A stretch of DNA of 64,000 bases. It comes from Gordionus sp. m RMFG-2023. Taxonomy: Eukaryota; Nematomorpha; Gordioida; Chordodea; Parachordodidae. Position 1 is the stretch's first letter. Each line of letters starts with the position of its first letter. This document shows, piece by piece, positions 1-12,762 of this stretch. The translations under genes and the position numbers were made by a program. The stretch is from NCBI RefSeq assembly GCF_954871325.1, contig NC_088775.1, positions 75,121,561 to 75,185,560 on the forward strand, read 5' to 3'. The notes under the pieces were generated by a model. It made no database searches, was not told where the DNA came from, and saw only the letters and a program-made list of their open reading frames with translations.

Positions 1-37
1 TCCTATGCCTGACGGTCTGGCAGAAGATATTGATAAG
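1..37 (+). CDS. eEF2: eEF2 exon (partial at window edge)
   Basis: Reads [12 protein letters not shown] from base 2, then a GT donor at 38-39, phase 0. In other animals this peptide lies in the linker into domain IV. Confidence 0.9.
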
Positions 38-3000
38 GTTTATTAAATTATTAACTTTTAATATAAATATTGGTTTGTAATGATGTAAAAAATCCAGTTA
101 TTTGAAGACCAAATTATTATATTTTCCCTTTTCTCTATCACCTTTTTATTATATATAATTGAGTGAAAAGAGTTGTTACCTAAACGAGGGAATGATATGA
201 TTTAATCGATATTAAAACGAAAGTCTTGGTTTGTTTTTATACCATTCTTTCATCCTGTCTATCGAAACATTTTTTTAAATTATGTATTATAATTAATAAT
301 TATGAAAGTTCATTTTAAACGCCAAATACGCCATATTTTTGCGACATCAAAATTAAGGGAGATGTAGCACCTAATCAAGAATTTAAAGCCCGTGGTCGTT
401 ATTTGGCAGACAAATACGAGTTTGACATATCTGAAGCGAGGAAGATTTGGTGCTTTGGTCCTGAAGGCAAAGGTCCCAACATCCTCGTCGATTGCACAAA
501 GGGAGTTCAATACCTGAACGAGATCAAAGTTTTTTTTACAAAATTAGAATACTTTTCCTAGTTAGAAATTATTTACAGTTAAATTCAAAAACCCCCACTT
601 TGCACCAAATTAAGGACATGAAAAATTTTTATGAATATTTAAACAGGACAGCGTCGTTGCTGGTTTTCAATGGGCCACAAAAGAAGGCGTATTATGTGAA
701 GAAAACGTCAGAGGAGTACGTTTCAACGTCCACGACGTTACTCTCCATGCTGATGCTATACATCGTGGGGGTGGGCAAATTATACCAACTGCTAGGCGAT
801 GTCTTTATGCGTGTATGTTGACTGCTAAGCCCACTCTCCTGGAACCTGTCTACTTAGTCGAGATTCAGGTTTTGATTAGTAATTTAATTTCAATAAATAT
901 TTTTTTAAAGAAAACAGTTTTATGTATTGTTGTAAAATATTTTCAGTAGTATTAAAACAACATATCCCATCTCTTGGCATATTATTTATGATATTTTAAT
1001 AATTTAAAAATATAATTATATTAATATTTCTATATATCGATTTTATAAATACCCAAAAAGTGCTCTTTTATAAAAATTTGTATACCAATATTTCACTAAA
1101 TTATATGGTGAGTCAAAATTTTTAAAAAGGTAAAAATAAGTATAAATAATTTATTAATTTTTTACTTAAATAATTAATAAATTATGCTCTGATTGGTTAA
1201 TTAACTTATAGATTTCAATATAGCGAGATAAGTAAATTTTCGGCAAGAGATTCAAAATCCGATGATGATGATAATTATCCTTTGTTATTTTTTTGGCGAA
1301 TGGTTTGGAGATGTTTACGCTTCCACTTAATACTTACATATATTTTGATTGATATTTTTATAGTTAACAATTAATGAATGCCTTAAAAAACACATCAGGA
1401 CCTGGCTTGTTTACGTTATCGACTTCTTATGGAAATGATATTCTCAACTGACCTATCTCTGAGTAAGCAGGGACGTGGTTCAATTGATATGGTGACACTG
1501 CATCACCAAATGGTTTGATTATAGGCCAATACTTGACCTCTAATATTTGTCAATCAGAACCAACTGATTTTATCAGCGTTTGTCAAAAGGTTTAATATTG
1601 GAGTTAATGATCTGCCTCGAGCCTAATTTTTCAAGATTTTTTTTATTTGTCTAAAAATTTTGATTAATTTTATTTAGTTTTTTTCGATTATTAGCTTTTA
1701 ATTTATTTTTTATATATAATATTTTGTATTACAAATATCTCAATAGAAAATTTATTTAGTATTTAATTATTTATTTAAGATACTATATCAAAAATAACTA
1801 GACCAAACAAATAATAATTATAATATTATATAAATTAACTTCATATTTATAATTATCATTTAAAATTATTAAAGTATCAATATTTTTTTGTTTTAATCTA
1901 TTTCTTCTAATAGCCTTCCAGTCTTTAAAAAAGTTCGTCTTGAAGTTGTGGACTTTGCAGGAATTGGCTAGAATCTTCTAGCAAATTTTGCCATCTTTTG
2001 ATAATATAATTTCATTTTAACTCCATCATTTTAATAATATAATTTCATTTTAACTCCATCATTTTAATATATCTTTTTCCGGATCTATATTTTTTTCTTT
2101 TATATTCAAATACATGCTCATCTGTTTCCTTTTTTTGATATTCCTCCTTATTATCTGATATATAAAAATGAGAGAACAATTTAATTATATTCTTTGACAG
2201 TTCTCTACTTCTAATCTTTTTATGGATGATAACATTAATTTTCTGTATTTGGAGCATAAAAATATCGCTATTTTATGCAAAATATCTATTTTTATTTGAT
2301 TTATTTCATTGTTTTGATAAAAAGTATTTAAATCCTCATGAAGAATATTAAAGCATAGCAGTACTTTATATAAAGTAGGATTAATCTCTCCTTCTAGTTC
2401 TTTAGTAGCTTTCTATAGGATGTAAAATATCAATCAAATTTTTTAAAAAATTTTCCCAAATTTTCCCTTCTATTAAGATAAAAAATTGACGATATCATAT
2501 TGGTTATAAATAGATTTCATCTTATATAGTTTCGAATCATGTTTCAATATCTTGCTGTTTTATCTAAAAATTGATTTTTGCCACTTTGTTTTAATTTTTT
2601 AGCAGAAATAAGGGTTTGATATATATTAGGAGCGAAAATAGGATTGTTCCTTAAAAGTATTTTGACGATCTGTATTTAACAGATATGAGCTGCAATTTAA
2701 TCTGGTATATTTTTCTAGGGTTTTAATTATATTAGCTCCTTGATCAGATATTAATATTTTTCACTTTATCGGGAATTATTCCAATTGGGCCAAAATTTTG
2801 TAGCATTTTCTTATGTAAGTTCTCAGCGGTTTTTTCTCTTCTTTAGACTTGCTAGTAAATAAAACATATTTATATAAAGTCTCACCTTCAATATAAAGAA
2901 TAAACAGTTAAATAGGAAAACTCTTTGAAGAAATCTGTCCGAATACCAGTGGTAGAAGAGCAGTTTTTGTTCTAATTTGATATGTCATAACCATTGCATT

Positions 3001-4217
3001 TCTTGATAAAGTAGTTGGATGGTGATAATCTTGCTACCAATTACCATAGATAGAGCCATTTGTCGAAAGTCCACATCTCCATGGTGCAATACTAGATCAT
3101 GGTATCACATATTTGCTTTAATAGTTAAGGAAGCATTAATATTTATAGTTTTCTTTTGAATATACTGAGTTATTTTAGGAATAGATGAATCTTCATTCTT
3201 AACGCACTTGTGATATCTTAAGTGAAAATTATCAGATATACTTTTACATTCTAGTTGGAATTGATGATTTAGATAAAGTAATTTCAAATTACTCAATTAA
3301 AAGTTGAACAAACATGGACAAGTTCTTAATCACTTCATAGATTTTTTGGAGACAGTGGTGTGGCTAGAGTATAAAAAAGAGAACCAAGACAGGTTATTTT
3401 ATAAAGGATATGATGGATTATTATCAGTTTATATGAATTGGCGGATATTTAATTCATTATAATGTTGAATCTTCTAGTTCAGAGAGTGATGGTAAAAGTA
3501 ATAAATTACCATTTATTAAATGTAAATATTGTGATATTTTTTACAAAATTGTTTTTTTGATTTTCATAATTAAAAAAATATTTAGCTTCGATAGTATGGA
3601 TATATGATGCACTATAGTTTTTTCTATATATCATTTATGAATAAATCACTAAAAAACTATATAACTCACAATTTTATTTTTGAAAAAATTTGATAGTTGT
3701 ATCATAATTTTACTTATAAAGTGTCCGGAACAAGCAGTAGGCGGTATATATGGTGTGCTGAATAGACGTCGTGGACATGTGTTCGAAGAAGGACAAGTGT
3801 TTGGCACTCCCATTTTTGTTGTCAAAGCTTTCTTGCCCGTCAACGAATCATTTGGTTTTTAATTTATATTTTCTTTAATAATTATTGCATATGTTTGTAA
3901 AATTAGCCTCTATTATAAATGCCCAAATAAGACAATAGCATATTATGCTTACTTTTCTTTATCGAAGTAATTATTTTTTAAAATTTCAAGATCTAATATT
4001 AACTTTTGTTACTTTATCATTAGGCTTCACAGCTGACTTAAGATCGAATACGAGTGGCCAAGCTTTTCCTCAATGTGTATTCGATCATTGGCAAATTCTG
4101 CCAGGAGACCCTACTGACCCGAAATCGAAGCCTTTCGAGATAATTACGGCTAAACGTATACGCAAAGGGCTTAAAGAGAGTATTCCTGATGTATCCAATT
4201 ATCTCGACAAACTCTAA
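1..4217 (+). CDS. eEF2: Elongation factor 2 (eEF2), C-terminal part, 5 exons, 5' end outside window
   Basis: eEF2 is the cytosolic GTPase that moves tRNA and mRNA through the ribosome. About 250 of the usual ~850 residues are visible, in exons 1-37, 358-528, 647-868, 3722-3854 and 4024-4217. Every junction is GT-AG and keeps the reading frame. The product follows the animal protein closely: [73 protein letters not shown] and the terminus NYLDKL. Domain IV carries the diphthamide site ([11 protein letters not shown], modified His codon at 761-763); domain V follows. I see no frameshift or internal stop, and it has introns, so it looks like an active host gene rather than a retrocopy. The third visible intron (869-3721) is enlarged by a hAT relic. 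A polyadenylation hexamer lies 16 bases after the stop. Confidence 0.97.
358..528 (+). CDS. eEF2: eEF2 exon, domain IV start
   Basis: It has 57 codons, with AG acceptor at 356-357 and GT donor at 529-530, phase 0 at both ends. It covers the conserved [18 protein letters not shown] and [12 protein letters not shown] stretches. The preceding intron is 320 bases. Confidence 0.96.
647..868 (+). CDS. eEF2: eEF2 exon with diphthamide site
   Basis: It has 74 codons, phase 0 at both ends (AG 645-646, GT 869-870). It holds the domain IV tip [17 protein letters not shown]. The His at codon 39 of this exon (761-763) is the residue converted to diphthamide, so the site is intact. Confidence 0.97.
1609..1690 (+). 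repeat. Fragment of a MITE-like repeat (GATCTG...GCCTAATTTTTCAAG)
   Basis: Lies in the large eEF2 intron. Its start matches the ends of the repeats at 11158-11480 and 50328-50684 (GCCTAATTTTTCAAG preceded by GATCTG). The other end is not clear here. Confidence 0.4.
1930..3300 (-). pseudogene. Decayed hAT transposase in eEF2 intron
   Basis: Read on the - strand, broken frames carry hAT-type motifs in the right order. [19 protein letters not shown] and LLNT (about 2650-2740) match the conserved block around a catalytic Asp. [19 protein letters not shown] (about 2365-2420) and ENCQRI with an acidic tail (2050-2260) follow. Several stops and frameshifts interrupt it, the N-terminus is poor, and I could not find paired ends. 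It is an old insertion, in the antisense direction to eEF2, that accounts for much of the 2.85-kb intron. Confidence 0.65.
3722..3854 (+). CDS. eEF2: eEF2 exon, domain V start
   Basis: Encodes [20 protein letters not shown] through LPVNESF plus the first base of a Gly codon. AG acceptor 3720-3721, GT donor 3855-3856. The phase matches the next exon. Confidence 0.97.
4024..4217 (+). CDS. eEF2: eEF2 terminal exon
   Basis: Completes the split Gly codon and reads [16 protein letters not shown], then [13 protein letters not shown], ending NYLDKL and TAA at 4215-4217. The 30 residues before the end are more diverged from vertebrates, as is usual for this variable tail. Confidence 0.97.
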
Positions 4218-4233
4218 ATACAAATATATTATG

Positions 4234-4239
4234 AATAAA
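4234..4239 (+). promoter_or_regulatory. Likely eEF2 polyadenylation signal
   Basis: An AATAAA lies 16 bases past the eEF2 stop. This would give an unusually short 3' UTR. The region is AT-rich, so other hexamers downstream could be the one used. Confidence 0.5.
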
Positions 4240-4987
4240 AAAATTTGGGTTGATTCCCCTCTATTTATAATTATCCCTTTGATAATTTATATTGAGGTCG
4301 TTAAATAAAACGTTTTTATGCTCTATTATCCCTTAAATTCAATAATTAATCTCGTTATGAGAGGATCCTATAATGGCTCTATATCCTTATCATAATATTT
4401 ATCATTGGTTTTCATAAAGAATATTGAATTATTTTTAAAAAATGTTTAAGATATGAATTATATATTATTACGAACGCTTGGTGTATTAGTATTACTGAAG
4501 TTTAAATATAACTATACACTAAATGATGTTATTACGAATTTACTATTATAATATATTTTTATTTGAAGTTATGACTGAAATAAAATATTCGCTCGCTATT
4601 TATGTATATCGATTTATTCCTGATTCAACCATATTTTTTTGCAATGTCTAATGATTATTATCACAATTTTATATATTTTTAATCTGGGACTAGCAAAAAT
4701 ATTAACGGACCAGGCTGAACAATGGATATAAAATTTCTATGGGTTGGTATAATCTGAACTCAAATTTTTACATCTTGCTGGCAAGGAAAAATTGAAAACG
4801 ATCCAAGAACTAGTTTTATAATGCATTAAGTTACGAAATTGAACAAAAAAAATATTAAGTTTCGATGTTATATCCAATAAAATGAAATAATCTTATTATA
4901 TGCCTTTTCCCAGTTTGAAATGATCGTTAAAATAAAAAAATCCTTGAAGATTTTTATCTCTGAATAGACTTTTTTGAGAATGCTCAT

Positions 4988-5110
4988 GCAAAATTTTGAA
5001 TCAAATATTGCCTAGCTATCATATAGATAATAACTAACATCCAATGCACAAAATTTTGAATCAAATATTGCCTAGCTATCATATACATAATAACTAACAT
5101 CCAATGCACA
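4988..5110. repeat. 60-bp tandem duplication, 2 copies
   Basis: A 60-base unit beginning AAATTTTGAATCAAATATTG is repeated once with a single visible difference (ATAGATAAT against ATACATAAT). It is a recent local duplication. Confidence 0.9.
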
Positions 5111-5212
5111 ATATTTTTATTTTAATGATTCAAGAAAAGTAGCGCCCCTAAAGAAAAAGAATTTGATAAATTTTATATTTTCGTGATTTGAACTAATGAG
5201 AGAACTATAGTA

Positions 5213-5302
5213 ATTGTCTAAATAAAGTTATAAATAATCTATATTGTCTAGATAAAGTTATAAATAATCTATATTGTCTAGATAAAGTTATAAATAATCT
5301 AT
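5213..5302. repeat. 30-bp tandem repeat, 3 copies
   Basis: The unit GATAAAGTTATAAATAATCT plus ATATTGTCTA occurs three times; the first copy has one change. Confidence 0.9.
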
Positions 5303-6084
5303 AACATATATAGGTGAAGATCCACAGGCTATTTTGATTATAATTTTTTTTATAGATATTAAGTTCAAGATTGTGAAGGGAGTTTTTGTCATGTAAAGGA
5401 ATAATAAATCCTTGCTGACCCCCATTAATTGTTAAAATTAAATCAAATAATTTATTTAGAATTTTTTAATTTATAGATATTATGCTAACTTTTAATTTAA
5501 CAAATTAGAAGTTAAATGTAAAATTTTTTTATAATGTTTGTTTTAGAATTTGTTCAAAACAACGATAAAAATAGGGATTTTTTTATATGGTACTCGATTT
5601 GAATCAGATTTCTGTTTGAGACACTTCGACGAACCATATGTTAAAAATAGCATCCTATCTAGATATGTTTTAGACGAGGTGTCTGATCTAGATCCATTTA
5701 AAAAGTAATTTTTTAACAACTGAAAGCCATATGTTTTAATGATATCTAAATGTTAGGTGCTTTTTTCTTAGCTAATACTATATAAGACTGTTAAAAATGT
5801 TTCGCAAATTAAAAAATTATGATATATTTCCGAAATCTTACATTATTTTTTTTTAAAGTTTAGTAAAAAATTAAAATAAGGGTAGTCCAAAATGTTTTGA
5901 AAAAACCTCAGAATTTATAAATTTTTGCAAATTAATGATAAAACATCTTAGACAGCCAAGTTTTATAGAAATTATAATAAAAAAACAAGAAAGAAAAAAA
6001 TGATTAGTTTTCTTATAAAAATTAGTAAATTGACAAAGAATAATATTTTATTTTTAAATTAAAAATCGCTTGTTAATATTTCTT

Positions 6085-6330
6085 CAAAATTTTTATTTAG
6101 ATTTTGGACACAGCCATAACAGAAATTTTTCAATGAAAAGATTTGGTAAAATTATATTATGTTAGGCTGTGTCCAAAATCTAAAAAATATAAATTTTGAA
6201 GAAAAAAATAGCAAGCTAATTTTAATTTAAAAATAGTGTTCTAAATCAATTTTCGTCATTTATCATAATTTTTTTTAAGGCTGTGTCCAAAATCTAATCA
6301 AATAAATAAATTTTGAAATAAAAATAACAG
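6085..6330. repeat. Inverted/direct repeat cluster around GGCTGTGTCCAAAATCTA
   Basis: TAGATTTTGGACACAGCC near 6100-6118 is followed by its reverse complement at about 6164 and again at about 6281. Flanking A/T tracts (AAATTTTGAA) are mirrored too. This looks like a small palindromic MITE with one end duplicated. Confidence 0.6.
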
Positions 6331-6497
6331 GCTATTTTTAATGTAAAAATAAATTAATGTCCTATTTCATTTTTCGGTATTTAAAATTTTTTTTAAAAAT
6401 AATAAATTTGAATAAAAATTTATTTATTTGTGAAATTTTATAAAAAATTAATACGTACAATTTTTATATAATGCTCTTAATTTTTATAAGATTATAG

Positions 6498-8036
6498 CAG
6501 GTCCGTGAAGTTGTAAGAACGATGTAAGGATCAATTAACAAAACCTATGCCATTATTTAGAGTCTTAATTGATCCTAATTGATCTTCAAACCAGACATCA
6601 GCAGAATTAAAGGTTTTTGAGTTATAAGCAAAATAATGAAAGTGCGAAGATTTGCAGCTGTAAGAATGATTTGAGGATCAATTACCGAAACTTATATCAT
6701 TGTATAGCCCGTTAATTGATCCTAATTGATCTTCTATCCGGAAAGCAGCAGAATGAACCGTTACTGAGTTATGAGCAAAATAAGAAAGTGTTGGCACTTT
6801 GCCAAAACCGAAAATATAAAAGATCACGATCTGAAACTTGGCAATTATTTAAGCTTTAATTTGTGCGTTAATAATATCCAAACCGGATATCGATATCACT
6901 AACCGCAATTGAGTTATGACCTGTTTTTATAGCGTGAAGTTGTAAGAATTTTTTTAAAAAGTGAGGATCAATTACCAAAATATATGCCAAAGTGTGGTGC
7001 GTTAATTGATCCTCCAGAATCTTTAAACCGCATAACAACAGAATGAACCGCTCGTGAGTTATAAGCAAAATAGAAAGGTTATGGCACCTTGCCAAAATTA
7101 AAAATTTAAGCAATCATTTTTTTAGTTATAGCCAATATTTAGTACCTTAATTGATCCTCCATATTCTTTAAACGGAATGTCAAAAAAATTAAAGGCTATT
7201 GAGTTATAAGCAAAATAATGAAAGTGCGAAGATTTGCAGCTGTAAGAATGATTTGAGGATCAATTACCGAAATTTATATCATTGTATAGCCCGTTAATTG
7301 ATCTTCTATCCGGAAAGCAGCAGAATAAACCGTTACTGAGTTATGAGCAAATTAAGAAAGTGCTGGCACTTAGCCAAAACCGAAAATATAAAAGATCACG
7401 ATCTGAAATTTGGCAATTATTTAGGCTTTAATTTGTGCGTAAATAATTTCCAAACCGGATATCGATATCACTAACCGCAACCGAGTTATGACCTGTTTTT
7501 AAAGCGTGAAGTTGTAAGAATTTTTTTAAAAAGTGAGGATCAATTACCAAAAACTATACCAAATTGTGGTGCGTTAATTGATCCTCCAGAATCTTTAAAC
7601 CGCATATCAACAGAATGAACCGTTCGTGAGTTATAAGCAAAACAAAAAAGTATTGGCACTTTGCCAAAACTGCCAAAACCGAAAATAAAAAAGATCATGT
7701 TTTGAAACTTGGCAATTATGTAGTATTCAATACGTACATTAACAATCACCAAACCGGATATCGATATCACTAACCAATACCGAGTTATAACCGTTTTAAA
7801 AACGTTAAGTTGGCGGAAATATTTAAGCTGTAAGAACGATTTGAGGATCAATTACCGAAACTTATACCATTGTATAGCCCGTTAATTGATCCTAATTGAT
7901 CTTCTATCCGGAAAGCAGCAGAATGAACCGTTACTGAGTTATGAGCAAATTAAGAAAGTGCTGGCACTTAGCCAAAACCGAAAATATAAAAGATCACGAT
8001 CTGAAATTTGGCAATTATTTAGGCTTTAATTTGTGC
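6498..8036 (+). repeat. Left arm of foldback element
   Basis: Pairs with 16373-17921. Within the arm, module starts recur: GTGCGAAGATTTGCAGCTGT at about 6641 and 7222, and GTTGTAAGAATTTTTTTAAA at about 6942 and 7510. GATCAATTA and its mirror TAATTGATC occur many times, giving small hairpins. The arm stops abruptly at the junction with the hAT relic. Confidence 0.85.
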
Positions 8037-9679
8037 GAAAATAGAATAATATGTTTATCTTCGTCTTCAGATGATTCTTCAACCGAAAATTATAACAATA
8101 AATTTAAACTAAGCATACTTAATGGAAAATTTTTTTAAGTACTTCAAGATGATCATAATAAAGAAATTCATCGTGACTTTGGTATTGCGAAAAAGATTTA
8201 GCAACTGTTGCAGATAACGGCTCTAACTTTAAGAAAGCTTTCAAGGAGTTTGGATATTCTATGGAAGCTGTAGAGAATGACCTTGACAACAATGATGATG
8301 AATGTATAGAATTCGAAATCATTGAAAGTATTATTTAATACTTCTTTAAAATTTATTATATATTGTAAATTTAGTAAAATTTTTATTCAAATAAAATTAT
8401 TATTTGTTTATTTAAGGGTCTAAAGAAGCCTCAATAACATTGCCTCAACACATTCGTTGTTTGTGCCATACGATAAGTCTAATTGCCACAACAGATGTCG
8501 AGAGAGTTATTATACTAACATTTCTAAAATTCATCATCCTGCAATAGCTAAATGTACTAAGCTGGAATGCAAATAATAGGCCTAAAACTGCAGAACTTAT
8601 CAAAGCAGTTTTAGGAAAACAATAAGTTACGCCTTGTTGCACTAGATGGAATAGTTTGTATGATAGTCTTCATAGTTTATTAAAATTTAAAAGCGAACTT
8701 CCTAAATTATGTCAAAAATTAGAATTTCCTAAATTAAGAGATATTGAAATTCAATATTTAGAAGAATATTGCAATATAATGGCCCCATTGGCTATAGCGA
8801 TTGACAAAATACAGAGTGAAATCAACTGCTATTATGGAGAATCAGCTCCAATTTTAAATGTCGTTAAAAAAATTACAAATTTAATTCAAACCAATCTACA
8901 ATTTTGCAAACCATTAGCTGTTACCATAGAAAATTATTTAAATAAAAGATTTAAAAATATATATGATTTTGATAACAATTTTAAAAGTGCATTTTTGGCA
9001 ACTATTTCTCATTCCTATTTTAAAAATCGTTGGATTGATGGTGAAAAAGAAAAAAATACCTTCAGGATTTGTTATTACATGAAGTTTTAATTGTTTTTAA
9101 AAATAATATTGAAATTAATACTTCAACAAAATCTTCAATTGATGAAGATGATGATTACTTTTGCCTTAAAAGTACCACATCCAATTCTAATAATTCAATA
9201 AATGATATTGAAATAGAGGTCCTAAATTATATGAAAGATGACAGGCGGAGTATAAATATGTTAAATAGTTATAAATATGAAATATTTATTAAATATAACA
9301 CAATATTACTCTCCTCAGCCCCCGTTGAAAGATTATTTAGCTTTGCTAATATGGTTAATCAAATCGTCAAAGATTGAACGAAAAATTAATAATATTAAAA
9401 AATAATGCTGATTTATGATGCTGATTTATTATTATTTACTAATTATATAATTATTAAATGGAATATCGCATTATCTTTTATAATAAATTTGTTATTTTCT
9501 ACAATTTATTTTAAATTTTTTTTATAAATTTATATTATAGATAAGAAAATAAAGCTTTTATCTTATATCTTATTGAAATTTTTCAAAAGTATCTAGTATC
9601 TTGTATCTTAAATACAAAATTTTATAAAGTATCTGTATCTGTATCCGAATACAATTTTCTGAAAATTTGCCCAACCCTG
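8037..9679 (+). pseudogene. 5'-truncated hAT transposon with broken transposase
   Basis: The + strand carries hAT blocks in order: TVADNGSNFKKAFKEFG (about 8205-8255), LPQHIRCLCHTISLIATTD (about 8438), CCTRWNSLYDSLHSLLKF (about 8635) and a long open stretch 8656-9090. The C-terminal dimerisation motif SSAPVERLFSFANM is at about 9312-9355. The 3' end, TTTGCCCAACCCTG at 9679, is a typical hAT terminus. The matching 5' terminus and the BED-finger region are missing at the junction with the foldback arm. Frameshifts and stops make it inactive. Confidence 0.8.
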
Positions 9680-10216
9680 GCGTGGGGCGTTGTGTTCTAA
9701 TTAATTACTGTTATTGTGTTTAATATCATTTTTTTCTAAAATTAATAAATATGCTAGAAATTATTTTTTTATTAATTATAATGTTTAATTAATTTTAAAT
9801 ATTAACCAGATGTGTTAATAAATCAATCTTTTTCATTAACTAAAATTCTTTTAAAAATCATAAATAAATATTCCATCGTAATTAAATTTGGTAAGATTTT
9901 TAAATTTTATTTTTTAAATTATATGGGTACATTTAGTACAGGGGAACATTAGGGCACTCTGATTATAATTTGAGCTATTATTTATAAGACTGGAAATTTG
10001 AGCTTAACATAGATAATTACGTCATACATGATTAGCTAAAAAAAATTTGAAAAATATTTAGTTTAATTTTTACAGAAGAAGTTTTGGCATACCAAAATTA
10101 ATATAAAATATTTGCCTTTATCGTTTCAAAAATCATAATAAATAGATTTTAGGAAAGTTTAAACCTATTTCCCAATCTGGCAAACTTTTGGAATCAAGGT
10201 TGATATTTATAAAGTT

Positions 10217-10762
10217 AGTGGGCTCGGTCATAGTTGGTCAAAGTAAGTTGGGACACGCCATTTTAGCTCATTTTATAATTTTATTATTAATTTAGTATTT
10301 TGAATAATGAATAATTAAATACTTATCTTTCACTATGTTTATGATTAAATGAAATTTTTTTTTACAATTTTTTTTTCTCAAAATAAATTTGCTAAATTTT
10401 GCTAAAATTTTTTTTATAGTTATTGATTATGAATTACACTATCAATAAAATCATATGTGTCATATCTAGTCTTACTGGATTATTGATTTTAAATTTTTAA
10501 ATTTATTTAGACCTCTATTTCACGAGTGTCCCAACTATCACATATGTGTGTCCCAACGTACACAGAGTCTGTCATAGTTGGGGCAAAAAAAATTTTTTTT
10601 TTTAAATTAAATTTTCTAAAAAAATATAATCTTTATAAAATATATATTAATTATTTCAAATAGCCAATACTTCTGGGATTCAGAAGATGTTTTAATTATT
10701 CAGATAAGTCTATTAATATTAAAATTATTAAGGTTTGAAAGTGTCCCAACCATCCCCGCTCT
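10217..10762. repeat. MITE-like cluster with GTTGGGACAC motifs
   Basis: GTTGGGACAC occurs near 10247 and in mirror form (GTGTCCCAAC) near 10526, 10548 and 10740, with GTCATAGTTGG accompanying two of them. No coding potential is seen. Confidence 0.45.
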
Positions 10763-11157
10763 ATTATCATTCAATAAGCAGGCATATTAGCTAATCTTGT
10801 TTAACGGTTAGTTATAAGCAAAACAAAGATAAATTTTTATCGAAATGTTTTTTTACAAACTCAAAAAATGATATAAATATACATGTGTTCATAACATAAA
10901 AAAACTATTTTCATTCTTAACTTCTTTGACGTTCGTGTTAATTAAAGTTTAAAAATATCAAAAATTTTTACAAACACCCTATAAAAATTTACAAATATTG
11001 TTTTTAATTATAAAAAAAATTAACCAGCTCCCACATGTGATTAATAAATCTAGTGATTTCTTAAAAAAAATATATTTAATTAACACATTAAGAATAACTA
11101 AAATTTTTAAAGCATCTAATCAAAATATCAAGAAAAAAATTTTTTTTTTGTACTTAG

Positions 11158-11480
11158 ACTAGAGATCAGTCCGGCCCGTACCTTGGTTTATTTTTTAAAA
11201 AATATATGGGGGCTGGATCGGATTTAATATTTTCTTTAAAAAAATCTAGCTGGTACCTGGTCTTGGAAATTTTTTTAAATATTTGAATTTTACGTTATAT
11301 TTTTTATTTAAAATAAAAATATTTGATTATACTTATATAGCAATATCTTTTATTTTGAGTAATTATAAAAAAATTTCTATATTTAAATAAATTCAGGCCG
11401 GGTCAGCAAAACTTTTTTAAAAAAATTTCGGGCCCAGCCGGGCTTGAAAAATTAGGCCCGATTTATACCTTTCTTAAAGA
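11158..11480. repeat. MITE with CGGCCCG ends (family of 50328-50684)
   Basis: Starts CTAGAGATCAGTCCGGCCCG. Its other end, read in reverse, gives ATCGGGCCTAATTTTTCAAG and CCCGG, which matches the start of the repeat at 50328. About 320 bp, AT-rich core, non-coding. Confidence 0.6.
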
Positions 11481-11867
11481 AAATATATCAAACAACCATT
11501 TCCATTACGTCACCAAATTCCTCTTACATTTACAATTATTCATGCAAAAACTAAATTCAGACTCCCTCCCATTAGCTCCAGTATGGCCATTTAATCCATA
11601 ATGGCCAAGATTTTAGTTCTGATAAAAATGCTCAATTTTTTAAATTATATAGCGTAAAGTCCAAATATTATATTATGAATAAAATCCGTCAAAAAAATAA
11701 CAGTAGATATGGAAATCTAGCCTGGGGCATATCTGCACCACATTAATATAAAAAATAAAAATATGCTGTGTGATGCTATAAGATCAAAAAACAACGATCT
11801 TTATTATTACTTTGAAGAAATTCATAATAGAAATGAGAAATAGTTATAATTATGAAAATTCTCATTC

Positions 11868-12275
11868 TCTAGTCTACGACTCAAGTTTCTAGTCGATTTA
11901 AGGATATAGACTTGAGTTCACGACTCGAGTTCATAACTCAAATCAATTTGGTCAATTTTTTCGACCCAAAATTTGGCTCAAGACTCTTTCGATTAACAAC
12001 ACTAGGCTAAAAATCTTATAATTTTCAAATTTATAGAAATTAAAAAAAAATATATAATATTGTTAAACGATTCTATTTGTGCCCATTTTTTAAAACGGCT
12101 AACTCAATATGTTCCGAAAAAATCTTAGCAAGCCTGAAAATTTGTTCATACATGGTACAAAGGTTTGGACATTTATTAGACAAATCTCGAGGCGCAGTCA
12201 ATTTATTTTGGCTAAAATATTAGTTAGCCTTTTTTATTTTAAAATCGGCTCAAATCATGCCCATTAACAACACTA
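11868..12275. repeat. Two small MITEs ending in AACAACACTA
   Basis: The copy at 12055-12275 runs from TAATATTGTTAAACG to CATTAACAACACTA. It shares GGTTTGGACAT-TATTAGA and a GGCTCAAAT-type 3' part with copies at 51373-51594 and 59374-59580. A more diverged stretch at 11868-12005 ends the same way (TTAACAACACTA). Confidence 0.6.
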
Positions 12276-12762
12276 ATAATATGGTATTTTATAAAATATT
12301 TCCCCATATTTTTTAAAATATAAATAATTTCTGAGGATCGAAAAATTGGAAATGGGAAAAATAATAAGTGAATGAATATAATACATTGTTTTATAATATG
12401 AAATTTATATATATTTTTTATTCTTAACTTTTATAGACAATAATGGCGTTTTAAAATATTTGGCCCCGGTCGGGTATCGAAATTTTTTTTGTTAGGGCCG
12501 ACTCTGCCCTGATATATTTAAAAAATAATTATACGGCCCGCCCTGTGAAAACCAGGGATGCAAACCTGGCAATCAAATTGTAATAAAAAAAAATTTATTT
12601 TATTAAGAAAATTCATTTCAGTTATTCGAATAAGTCGAATCGAATACAAATGGTAGATTTTATTATTTGTACCTATTCAAATAGCTTTCACATTCGATTC
12701 GAATTCGTTTTTGAAAAGGACTTATCTTTATGAATATTTATCAATATATCTTCTAGATTATA

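Larger units (their letters stand above)
4240..6084. other. Intergenic, AT-rich; no gene seen
   Basis: Downstream of eEF2 I see only short tandem duplications, listed separately, and AT-rich sequence. No open frame here resembles a known protein. Confidence 0.6.

Noticed and set aside
7540-7851. Open frame of 103 codons on the - strand, repeated at 16558-16869 (+), and the 81-codon pair 6868-7113/17306-17551
   Set aside because: They are the two arms of the inverted repeat read in mirror. The frames run through GATCAATTA modules and look like chance openings in repeat DNA rather than genes.
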